Assembly (NCBI GenBank): GCA_902797345.1
Contig: CADBSL010000111.1
Location: forward strand, 1 to 7,863
DNA: 7,863 nucleotides
Origin: an uncultured Eubacteriales bacterium
GTDB lineage: Bacteria; Bacillota; Clostridia; Peptostreptococcales; Anaerovoracaceae
Direction: 5' to 3'
Within the stretch, counting starts at the first letter, position 1. Every line of letters starts with the position of its first letter. The notes under the pieces were generated by a model. That model searched no databases and was not told the origin of the DNA. It saw only the letters and a program-made list of their open reading frames with translations. This document shows, piece by piece, positions 1-5,854 of the stretch. The translations under genes were made by a program, and so were the position numbers.

Positions 1-10
1 AAACAACAAA

Positions 11-36
11 AAGGGCGATCTGAACAGATCGCCCTT
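11..36 (-). terminator. Intrinsic terminator after hppA
   Basis: A perfect 11-bp inverted repeat (11-21 paired with 26-36) encloses the four-base loop 22-25. Read on the minus strand it is followed by a T-rich tract (TTTTTGTTGTTT, positions 12 down to 1, overlapping the stem foot), the classic form of a rho-independent terminator. It begins 18 nt past the hppA stop codon. On the plus strand no T-run follows the stem, so termination is expected for minus-strand transcripts only. Confidence 0.93.
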
Positions 37-54
37 GACAGTACTCTATTGGAA

Positions 55-2067
55 TTAGAGGATCCCGCCTACTGCTACGAAAATCGGAGCAAATACAACT
101 GCCACGATAGTCATCAGCTTGATCAGGATGTTGATGGAAGGACCGGAAGTATCCTTGAACGGGTCACCGACGGTGTCGCCGATAACGGTAGCAGCGTGAG
201 TTTCGCTGCCCTTGCCGCCATAGTTTCCACCTTCAACGAACTTCTTGGCATTGTCCCATGCGCCGCCTGCATTAGCCATCATGATAGCCAGCAGAACACC
301 AGCGGACAGAGCACCGGCTAACATACCGCCCAGTGCTTCAGGCCCTAAGATCAGGCCAACAGCCAGAGGAGCAACGATAGCGATCAGACCCGGGATGATC
401 ATTTCCTTCAGTGCGGAACCGGTGGAAATGTCTACGCACTTAGCGTAATCCGGTTTACCGGTACCTTCCATGATGCCAGGGATGGTCCGGAACTGTCTTC
501 TTACTTCTTCGATCATCTGGTTCGCAGCCTTACCTACGGAATTCATAGTGAAAGCAGAGAACAGGAACGGCAGCATAGCGCCGATGAACAGACCGATTAC
601 AACGATCGGCTGGAGCAGGTCTACTGTGCTCAGATCGGTTACTGCAGCATAGGATGCGAACAGAGCCAGAGCTGTCAGAGCAGCGGAACCGATCGCAAAG
701 CCTTTACCAATAGCAGCTGTGGTGTTACCAACAGCATCCAGTTTATCTGTGATCTCACGTACTTCGTGAGGCAGTTCTGCCATTTCAGCAATACCGCCGG
801 CATTGTCGGAAACCGGACCGTAAGCGTCTACCGCTACCGTCATACCGGTTGTGGACAGCATACCAACTGCGGAAAGAGCGATACCATACAGACCGGCTGT
901 CTGATAAGCAACGAATACGCCTACGCAGATCAGCAGGATCGGCCATACGGTGGACATCATCCCAACGCCCAGGCCGGAGATGATGGTGGTCGCAGCACCA
1001 GTCTGGGACTGTTCTGCGATTTTCTTAACGGATTTATAATCGGTGGAAGTGTAAACTTCTGTGATCTTACCGATTGCAATACCAACAACCAGACCGGCGA
1101 TGATAGCAGCAGCATATTTCATGCTTCCCAGCATGGTGTTGGACAGGATCAGTGTGCAGATGACTACGATGATACCGGAAATGTATGTACCCATGTTCAG
1201 AGCGCCGGCCGGATTTCCGCCTTCTTTGCCCCGCACGCACAGGATACCGATAACGGATGCGATGATGCCAACGCCTGCCAGAATCAGCGGGAACATAGCA
1301 GCGGTGTTTGCATCGAACATTCCGCCGGAATTAGCAGCGGCAACTGCAGCCAGTGTGATGGCGGAGATGATGGAACCAACATAGGATTCGAACAGGTCGG
1401 AACCCATACCAGCAACGTCACCTACGTTGTCGCCTACGTTATCTGCGATTACAGCCGGGTTTCTCGGGTCATCTTCCGGAATACCGGCTTCTACTTTACC
1501 TACTAAGTCAGCGCCTACGTCAGCAGCCTTTGTGTAGATACCGCCGCCTACACGGCCGAACAGAGCCATGGAGGAAGCACCCAGACCAAAACCGGTGACG
1601 CACTGGTTCACGGTAGCCAGATCCAGTACGCAGAATACCACGCCCAGTCCTAACAGACCCAGGCCGGATACTGCCAGACCCATAACCGCTCCGGAACGGA
1701 ACGCAACTTTTAAAGCTCCAACCATGCCGCTTTCTCTTGCAGCATTCGCGGTTCTTACGTTACCCAGTGTAGCAACGTTCATGCCGAAGAAACCGGCCAG
1801 TACAGACAGGCATGCACCGATGACATACAGTACAGCGGTCACCCAGCTGATGGCAACGCCGATGATGATGAACAGGGCGATGATCACGATGATCATGGTC
1901 CGATATTCTCTCTTCAGGAATGCGAAGGCACCCTCACGAATAAAGGACGAGATCTCTGCCATCCGGTCTGTTCCTTCCGGCTGCTTCTTGATCCACGATG
2001 CCAGGCAGATTGCCACGATCAGGCCAACGACTGCGGCCAGTGGAGCCAGAACAACTAAACTCTCCAT
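55..2067 (-). CDS. hppA: Membrane-bound ion-pumping pyrophosphatase, K+-dependent type
   Basis: Integral membrane enzyme that hydrolyses pyrophosphate and uses the energy to pump Na+ and/or H+ out of the cytoplasm. The 670-residue product has the usual length and many hydrophobic helices. Family hallmarks are visible: GGGIYTKAADVGADLVGKVE (174-193), the acidic pyrophosphate/Mg site DDPRNPAVIADNVGDNVGD (199-217) and a second acidic cluster GDTVGDPFKDTSGPS (630-644). The GNTTAA motif (447-452) has Ala451 where K+-independent enzymes carry Lys, so it belongs to the K+-dependent class. In the sixth-helix motif DLFESYVG (224-231), Glu227 occupies the place typical of Na+-pumping members, whereas many H+ pumps have the Glu four residues later (here Gly231). 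Na+ or mixed Na+/H+ transport is therefore inferred, not proven. The ATG at 2067 follows an AGGAGG site at about 2078-2083. It is the last gene before a strong terminator; I see no convincing promoter in the 81-nt gap after secG, so readthrough is likely. Confidence 0.96.
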   Translation of the reverse strand: MESLVVLAPLAAVVGLIVAICLASWIKKQPEGTDRMAEISSFIREGAFAFLKREYRTMIIVIIALFIIIGVAISWVTAVLYVIGACLSVLAGFFGMNVATLGNVRTANAARESGMVGALKVAFRSGAVMGLAVSGLGLLGLGVVFCVLDLATVNQCVTGFGLGASSMALFGRVGGGIYTKAADVGADLVGKVEAGIPEDDPRNPAVIADNVGDNVGDVAGMGSDLFESYVGSIISAITLAAVAAANSGGMFDANTAAMFPLILAGVGIIASVIGILCVRGKEGGNPAGALNMGTYISGIIVVICTLILSNTMLGSMKYAAAIIAGLVVGIAIGKITEVYTSTDYKSVKKIAEQSQTGAATTIISGLGVGMMSTVWPILLICVGVFVAYQTAGLYGIALSAVGMLSTTGMTVAVDAYGPVSDNAGGIAEMAELPHEVREITDKLDAVGNTTAAIGKGFAIGSAALTALALFASYAAVTDLSTVDLLQPIVVIGLFIGAMLPFLFSAFTMNSVGKAANQMIEEVRRQFRTIPGIMEGTGKPDYAKCVDISTGSALKEMIIPGLIAIVAPLAVGLILGPEALGGMLAGALSAGVLLAIMMANAGGAWDNAKKFVEGGNYGGKGSETHAATVIGDTVGDPFKDTSGPSINILIKLMTIVAVVFAPIFVAVGGIL

Positions 2068-2148
2068 TTTGAAAAAACCTCCTATTAATATGTGATTAAT
2101 TTTATTAACACAGTCTGTCGTCTGCGTTTCCTGTTGGTCCCCTGACGG

Positions 2149-2379
2149 TTATTGAATGATCAGCAGAATGATGGAAACCAGGATAAACAGTACTGCGCAG
2201 ATCGTAGTGATTTTCTCCAGAAGCGCGTCATAACCGCGGGCCTTTTTCTTACCGAAAATCTGTTCCGCGCCGCCGCCGATGGCTCCTGAAAGACCGGCAC
2301 TGTTACCGGACTGCAGCAGAATACTTGCAATCAAAGCGATACTCGCAATGACCAAAATGATCATCAGGAAAATCTTCAT
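2149..2379 (-). CDS. secG: Preprotein translocase subunit SecG
   Basis: Small membrane subunit of the SecYEG protein-conducting channel; it assists SecA-driven export across the cytoplasmic membrane. The 76-residue product shows the family layout: a first membrane helix (about 2-23), a conserved glycine-rich cytoplasmic loop QSGNSAGLSGAIGGG (23-37) leading to the basic FGKKKARG stretch (42-49), and a second helix (about 57-75). Length is normal for Gram-positive SecG. The ATG at 2379 is preceded by a very strong GGAGGAGGTG ribosome binding site at 2389-2398. The gene lies 66 nt after the pgk-tpi stop, matching the frequent clostridial habit of placing secG downstream of glycolytic genes. Transcription could come from the glycolytic operon, from the weak promoter candidate in that gap, or both. 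Confidence 0.95.
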   Translation of the reverse strand: MKIFLMIILVIASIALIASILLQSGNSAGLSGAIGGGAEQIFGKKKARGYDALLEKITTICAVLFILVSIILLIIQ

Positions 2380-2394
2380 GTGTTTTTACACCTC

Positions 2395-2437
2395 CTCCCG
2401 TGTCGCTAACAGTAGTACTTTATCACACCGATGGGAG
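2395..2437 (-). other. Possible leader stem-loop masking the secG ribosome binding site
   Basis: Positions 2395-2403 can pair with 2425-2428 plus 2433-2437 (nine pairs interrupted by a four-base bulge at 2429-2432). In minus-strand RNA the paired segment includes part of the GGGAGGAGGTG sequence that serves as the secG ribosome binding site. The loop is long (21 nt), so stability is modest and a regulatory role is only a suggestion. Confidence 0.25.
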
Positions 2438-2445
2438 AAAATCAA
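2417..2445 (-). promoter_or_regulatory. Candidate promoter for secG
   Basis: On the minus strand TTGATT (2440-2445) and TAAAGT (2417-2422) are separated by exactly 17 nt, and a TGn extension precedes the -10 box. The -10 matches the consensus at four of six positions. It begins directly after the pgk-tpi stop codon and would give a leader of about 30 nt for secG. It is weaker than the gap promoter, and operon readthrough is an equally good explanation for secG expression. Confidence 0.38.
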
Positions 2446-4368
2446 TCAGATTTTCACGATTTGGATAAATTCTTCGGGTTTCAGGCTGGCGCCGCCTACC
2501 AGAGCCCCGTCAATGTCCGGTTGGGAGAGGATCTCCTCGGAATTTGCAGGCTTCACGCTGCCGCCGTACTGGATCCGGATCTTGTTGGCAGTGGCTTCAT
2601 CATAGCACTCTGCCAGGACCTTGCGGATGGCTTCGCACATCTCATTGGCCTGTTCCGCGGTGGCTGTCTTGCCGGTGCCGATGGCCCAGATGGGTTCATA
2701 CGCCACCACTGCCGTAGCAGCCTGTTCCGCCGGGATCCACGCGAAGTCCGCCTGGATCTGTTTTTCCACTACTTCGAAAGCTTTGCCGGCTTCTCTTTCT
2801 TCCAGGGATTCCCCTACGCAGAGGATCGGAGTGATCTCATACCGGAAGGCTTTCTTCATCTTTTTATTGACGGTCTCATCGGTCTCACCGAAATACTGCC
2901 GACGTTCGGAGTGGCCGATGATGCAGCAGTCGATCCCAACTTCCTTCAGCATCGGAGCGGAGATCTCGCCGGTAAATGCGCCGTAGTCTTCGAAGTGCAT
3001 GTTCTGGGCGCCAACGCGGATGCCGGTGCCTTCCGTCAGTTCTTTCACCGCCGGGATCTGCAGGTACGGCACGATCAGGCCCACTTCCACTTCTTCCTTC
3101 TTATATATCTGTTTGAATTCTTCCACGAATTTCTTTGCTTCTTCGATGGTCTTGTACATCTTCCAGTTGCCGGCGATGAAGGGGATCCGTTCCTTTTCTT
3201 CGATGCAAACAACGCCCGGGAGCTGCTTGCCTTCCAGGAATTCCAGGGAAGCGCCGCCGCCGGTGGAAACCAGAAGCATCTCGTCTTCCAGTCCAAACTG
3301 GGCTACCGCCGCGCCGCTGTCGCCGCCGCCGACGATGGTCTTTCCGGAACACTTGGCCATGGCTTCCGCGATGCAGCGGGTACCGGATTCGAAGTTCGGC
3401 ATTTCAAACACGCCCATCGGCCCGTTCCATACCACGGTCTTGGAGTGGGAGATCTGGTCCGCAAACAGTTTCTCGGACTTCGGTCCGATGTCCAGACCCA
3501 TCTCATCTTCCGGGATCTCCATGATATCTACGACTTCAGAAGGTGAATCGTTCTTGAATTCCTTTGCCGCCACGGTGTCCACCGGCAGCATCAGCTTCAC
3601 GCCGGCTTCCTCCGCCTTGCGGATGATGTCTTTGGCCAGGTCCACCATATCCTCTTCGCACAGGGATTTCCCGATGCTGCCGCCTAAGGCTTTGATGAAG
3701 GTGTAGGCCATCCCGCCGCCGATGATCAGCGCATCCACTTTGCTGATCATGTTTTCGATCAGCAGGATCTTATCGCTGACCTTGGAGCCGCCCATGATAG
3801 CGGTATAGGGCCGATCGACATTTTCCAGGGCCTCGCCCAGGTGCTTGATCTCGTCTTCCATCAGGAAGCCTGCCACCGTGGTGAGGTATTCAGAGATCCC
3901 CGCTGTGGAGGCGTGGGCTCTGTGGGAAACGCCGAAGGCGTCCATGACAAAGAAGTCACCGAACTTCGCCAGTTCTTTGGCAAATTCCGGGTCATTTTTT
4001 TCTTCTTCCGGGTGGAACCGGACATTTTCCAGAAGCATGGCCTGGCCATCTTCCAGCTGGTCGTGGAGTCTCCAGGCATCTTCGCCGATGACATCCTTCG
4101 CCAGAGGTACGTCCTGTCCCAGCAGGTGGGTCAGCCGTGCTGCTACCGGAGCCAGAGACAGGGACGGATCCACTTTGCCTTTCGGTCTTCCCATGTGGGA
4201 GCATAAAACCAGCCGGCCGCCTTTTCCCAGCAGGTATTTGATGGTGGGCAGGGCCGCCCGGATCCGCTTGTCATCGGTGATGACTCCATCTTTTCTCGGC
4301 ACATTCAGATCGCACCGTACGAATACGTATTTCCCCTTAACATTGATATCTTTGATGGTCTTTTTCAT
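2446..4368 (-). CDS. pgk-tpi: Fused phosphoglycerate kinase / triosephosphate isomerase
   Basis: One uninterrupted 640-residue ORF carrying two cytoplasmic glycolytic enzymes. Residues 1 to about 390 are phosphoglycerate kinase (1,3-bisphosphoglycerate + ADP to 3-phosphoglycerate + ATP): RCDLNVP (18-24), SHMGRP (57-62), ENVRF (114-118), HRAHAST (149-155), GGSKVSDK (193-200), WNGPMGVFE (314-322) and the nucleotide loop GGGDSG (347-352). Residues about 394-640 are triosephosphate isomerase: FIAGNWKM (397-404) with catalytic Asn401 and Lys403, the dimer-loop motif GAFTGE (463-468), His486 in GHSERR, Glu558 in AYEPIWAIGTGKTAT (556-570) and phosphate-binding GGSVKPAN (602-609). All catalytic residues are present, so both halves should be active. 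There is no linker: the PGK tail LPGVVCIEEKE runs straight into RIPFIAGNWKM. The ATG at 4368 follows an AGAGGT site (4373-4378). It is the second gene after gap, 84 nt away. A PGK-TIM fusion is known from Thermotoga maritima; here it needs no frameshift. Confidence 0.95.
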   Translation of the reverse strand: MKKTIKDINVKGKYVFVRCDLNVPRKDGVITDDKRIRAALPTIKYLLGKGGRLVLCSHMGRPKGKVDPSLSLAPVAARLTHLLGQDVPLAKDVIGEDAWRLHDQLEDGQAMLLENVRFHPEEEKNDPEFAKELAKFGDFFVMDAFGVSHRAHASTAGISEYLTTVAGFLMEDEIKHLGEALENVDRPYTAIMGGSKVSDKILLIENMISKVDALIIGGGMAYTFIKALGGSIGKSLCEEDMVDLAKDIIRKAEEAGVKLMLPVDTVAAKEFKNDSPSEVVDIMEIPEDEMGLDIGPKSEKLFADQISHSKTVVWNGPMGVFEMPNFESGTRCIAEAMAKCSGKTIVGGGDSGAAVAQFGLEDEMLLVSTGGGASLEFLEGKQLPGVVCIEEKERIPFIAGNWKMYKTIEEAKKFVEEFKQIYKKEEVEVGLIVPYLQIPAVKELTEGTGIRVGAQNMHFEDYGAFTGEISAPMLKEVGIDCCIIGHSERRQYFGETDETVNKKMKKAFRYEITPILCVGESLEEREAGKAFEVVEKQIQADFAWIPAEQAATAVVAYEPIWAIGTGKTATAEQANEMCEAIRKVLAECYDEATANKIRIQYGGSVKPANSEEILSQPDIDGALVGGASLKPEEFIQIVKI

Positions 4369-4408
4369 GATTACCTCTTTACGTTTTTCTTCTTATTAAC
4401 CGAAGAAA

Positions 4409-4432
4409 TCCGCATCCCTTGCGGGGTGCGGA
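4409..4432 (-). other. Hairpin between gap and pgk-tpi
   Basis: A 10-bp stem (4409-4418 with 4423-4432, one G-T pair) closes on the four-base loop TTGC, 20 nt after the gap stop. On the minus strand it is followed by TTTCTTCGG rather than a clean T-run, so full termination is unlikely. It may act as a partial terminator, or as an RNA-stabilising or processing hairpin that makes gap mRNA more abundant than pgk-tpi mRNA. Confidence 0.6.
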
Positions 4433-4452
4433 ATCCTTGCTATCGTGTTGGT

Positions 4453-5463
4453 TTACAGGCCTTTTTTGATGATATAATCGATCAGATCGATGGCTCTGTT
4501 GGAATAACCCCATTCATTGTCATACCAGGAAACGACCTTCGCCATCTTCCCGTCGATGACCATGGTGGAGAGTGCGTCTACGATGGAGGACCGGGGATCC
4601 TGCTTGAAGTCGATGGATACCAGCGGTTCATCGCAATAACCTAAAACGCCCTTCATTTCGCCTTCAGCGGCTTTCTTCATGGCGTCATTGATTTCTTCTA
4701 CAGTCGCGGGCTTCTTCAGTTCGCAAACCAGGTCTACAACGGAAACGGTAGGAGTCGGAACTCTCATCGCCATGCCGTTGAGCTTGCCCTTCAGCTGGGG
4801 CAGTACCAGAGCAACCGCTTTTGCCGCACCGGTGGTGGTGGGGATCATGGATAAAGCAGCCGCACGGGCTCTTCTCAGGTCTTTGTGGGGCAGATCCAGG
4901 ATCTTCTGGTCGTTTGTATAGGAATGAACTGTGGTCATGAGGCCTTTTTCAATACCGAATTCAGCATCCAGAACCTTGGCGAAAGGTGCCAGGCAGTTGG
5001 TGGTGCAGGATGCGTTGGAAATGATATTGTGAGCTGCCGGATCATACTTTTCTTCGTTAACGCCCATAACGATGGTGATGTCTTCCTTCTTTGCGGGAGC
5101 GGAAATGACAACTTTCTTTGCGCCGGCTTCGATGTGCTTGGATGCGCCTTCCCGGTCGGTGAAGCGGCCGGTGGATTCCAGAACGACTTCAACGCCCAGT
5201 TCCTTCCAGGGCAGCTGTGCCGGATCCGTTTCGGACAGGATCTTGATTTCCTTACCGTTTACAACGATCGCACCTTCTTTAGCTTCTACAGTGCCGTCGA
5301 ACTTGCCGAAGCAGCTGTCATATTTCAGCAGGTGTGCCAGTGTTGCCGGGTCTGTCAGGTCGTTGACTGCTACGATCTCAAAATCCGGGTTCTTGTCGAT
5401 ATATGCTTTGAAAGCATTTCTTCCGATTCTGCCAAATCCATTGATTCCAACTTTTACGCTCAT
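4453..5463 (-). CDS. gap: Glyceraldehyde-3-phosphate dehydrogenase, type I
   Basis: Cytoplasmic glycolytic enzyme that oxidises glyceraldehyde-3-phosphate with NAD+ and phosphate to 1,3-bisphosphoglycerate. The 336-residue product has the normal length. The Rossmann motif GINGFGRIGR is at 7-15/16, followed by VND (33-35), whose Asp35 favours NAD over NADP. The catalytic motif SNASCTTNCLAP (149-160) places the nucleophile at Cys153, with the partner histidine at His180 in TVHSYTNDQ. The TGAAKAV (211-217), RVPTPTVSVVDL (234-245) and WYDNEWGYSNR (313-323) motifs are intact. The ATG at 5463 is preceded by AGGAGG at 5475-5480. It is the first gene of the glycolytic group, with a strong promoter about 70 nt upstream. 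Its product is the substrate of the PGK half of the next gene. Confidence 0.97.
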   Translation of the reverse strand: MSVKVGINGFGRIGRNAFKAYIDKNPDFEIVAVNDLTDPATLAHLLKYDSCFGKFDGTVEAKEGAIVVNGKEIKILSETDPAQLPWKELGVEVVLESTGRFTDREGASKHIEAGAKKVVISAPAKKEDITIVMGVNEEKYDPAAHNIISNASCTTNCLAPFAKVLDAEFGIEKGLMTTVHSYTNDQKILDLPHKDLRRARAAALSMIPTTTGAAKAVALVLPQLKGKLNGMAMRVPTPTVSVVDLVCELKKPATVEEINDAMKKAAEGEMKGVLGYCDEPLVSIDFKQDPRSSIVDALSTMVIDGKMAKVVSWYDNEWGYSNRAIDLIDYIIKKGL

Positions 5464-5506
5464 AGTGGTAAAAACCTCCTGTTATTAGTTCATGATATTT
5501 TTCGTG

Positions 5507-5519
5507 GTGCATTTCGCAC
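5507..5519 (-). other. Small inverted repeat near the gap transcript start
   Basis: GTGC (5507-5510) and GCAC (5516-5519) form a four-base inverted repeat around five bases, a few nucleotides downstream of the expected transcription start of gap. It could be a 5' end stem-loop that protects the mRNA, or an operator. It is short and may be chance. Confidence 0.2.
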
Positions 5520-5529
5520 TTACCTTATC

Positions 5530-5558
5530 ATTATAGCATAAATCCGCATTTATCAAAC
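5530..5558 (-). promoter_or_regulatory. Promoter of the gap / pgk-tpi operon
   Basis: On the minus strand a perfect TATAAT (5530-5535) is preceded by a TGC extension. A -35-like element lies at 5551-5558, where GTTTGATA allows TTGATA at 15 nt, TTTGAT at 16 nt or GTTTGA at 17 nt spacing. The -10 and its extension are strong enough to compensate for the imperfect -35. Transcription would start near 5523, giving a leader of about 60 nt before the gap start codon. AT-rich DNA upstream (5580-5600) resembles an UP element. Confidence 0.75.
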
Positions 5559-5581
5559 AGGAAATTGTAAAACACGGACAA

Positions 5582-5607
5582 AAAATAATTATTTAACAAA
5601 GTTTGTT
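5582..5607. promoter_or_regulatory. Candidate regulator-binding palindrome upstream of gap
   Basis: Two overlapping symmetric motifs lie about 24-50 nt upstream of the gap -35. AACAAA-G-TTTGTT (5595-5607) is a perfect six-base inverted repeat. On the minus strand, TTGTTAA (5593-5599) followed by four bases and TTA matches 10 of 14 positions of the clostridial Rex redox-repressor pattern TTGTTAAnnnnTTAACAA. The second Rex half-site is poor, so the regulator remains unknown. Confidence 0.25.
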
Positions 5608-5615
5608 CGGGGATG

Positions 5616-5650
5616 AGTCTGAAGTCTTAAGTCGGGAGTCTGGAGTCGGG
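5616..5650 (+). repeat. Left heptad tandem repeat block, 5 units
   Basis: Five consecutive 7-bp units in strict register: AGTCTGA, AGTCTTA, AGTCGGG, AGTCTGG, AGTCGGG. The core AGTC is invariant and the last three bases vary. The block abuts the left arm of the long inverted repeat. It is not coding. Confidence 0.9.
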
Positions 5651-5780
5651 CTGCAGGGGCGACAATAGCTTCCTCTCCGGAATCGGCGCCTTCAAACGGG
5701 GCTAGATCGCCTTGAATGGTCCGACTTCTACGAGCGCCTTTCTCTCCGAGGAACTATTGCTCGCCTGAAGCAGCCCTCCC
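5645..5780. repeat. Long imperfect inverted repeat (hairpin or cruciform element)
   Basis: The arms 5648-5689 and 5734-5776 pair as: GGGCTGC (5648-5654) with 5770-5776; GGCGA (5658-5662) with 5761-5765; CAATAGcTTCCTC (5663-5675, one bulged C) with 5748-5759; and GGCGC (5685-5689) with 5734-5738. A small inner stem is possible at 5697-5702/5709-5714. No T-run follows on either strand, so it is not a standard terminator, and no ORF with a ribosome binding site lies in it. The design resembles a palindromic dispersed repeat or a structured RNA. Confidence 0.8.
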
Positions 5781-5850
5781 GATTCTCCCATCTCCAATCT
5801 GCAATCTCCAATCTCCTATCTCCCATCTCCCAGCTTCTAGCTTCTAGCTC
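5781..5850 (+). repeat. Right heptad tandem repeat block, 10 units
   Basis: Ten consecutive 7-bp units in one register: GATTCTC, CCATCTC, CAATCTG, CAATCTC, CAATCTC, CTATCTC, CCATCTC, CCAGCTT, CTAGCTT, CTAGCTC. On the minus strand most read as GGAGATT-like heptads, so they mirror the GGAGTCT-like reading of the left block and both blocks point inward to the central palindrome. The block ends four bases before the trmL stop codon. Confidence 0.9.
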
Positions 5851-5854
5851 CAAC

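Noticed and set aside
766..1506. Plus-strand open frame opposite hppA (246 codons)
   Set aside because: A shadow of the pyrophosphatase gene: low-complexity composition rich in Asn, Gly, Cys and Asp, and no proper start signal.
2068..2148. Separate promoter for hppA in the AT-rich gap after secG
   Set aside because: Several TAAAAT- or TATTAA-like strings occur, but none has a recognisable -35 at 16-18 nt, so I do not call a promoter.
3187..3207. Programmed frameshift at the PGK-TIM junction, as in Thermotoga
   Set aside because: The frame is continuous through the junction and no slippery heptamer followed by a stop in the original frame is seen, so no frameshift is needed.
2431..3546. Long open frame on the plus strand opposite pgk-tpi (371 codons)
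   Set aside because: It is antisense to a gene with clear enzymatic motifs in both halves, resembles no known protein, is rich in Phe, Leu and His as expected from reverse-strand translation, and has no ribosome binding site at its start.
5645..5780. Long palindrome as the trmL terminator
   Set aside because: Neither strand has a T-run after the stem, and the arms are long, bulged and separated from the trmL stop by 70 bp of heptads. It may still slow transcription, but it does not have intrinsic terminator form.
5781..5850. CRISPR-like array reading of the heptad block
   Set aside because: Units are contiguous 7-mers with no spacers and drift gradually in sequence, so this is a degenerate tandem repeat and not a CRISPR array.
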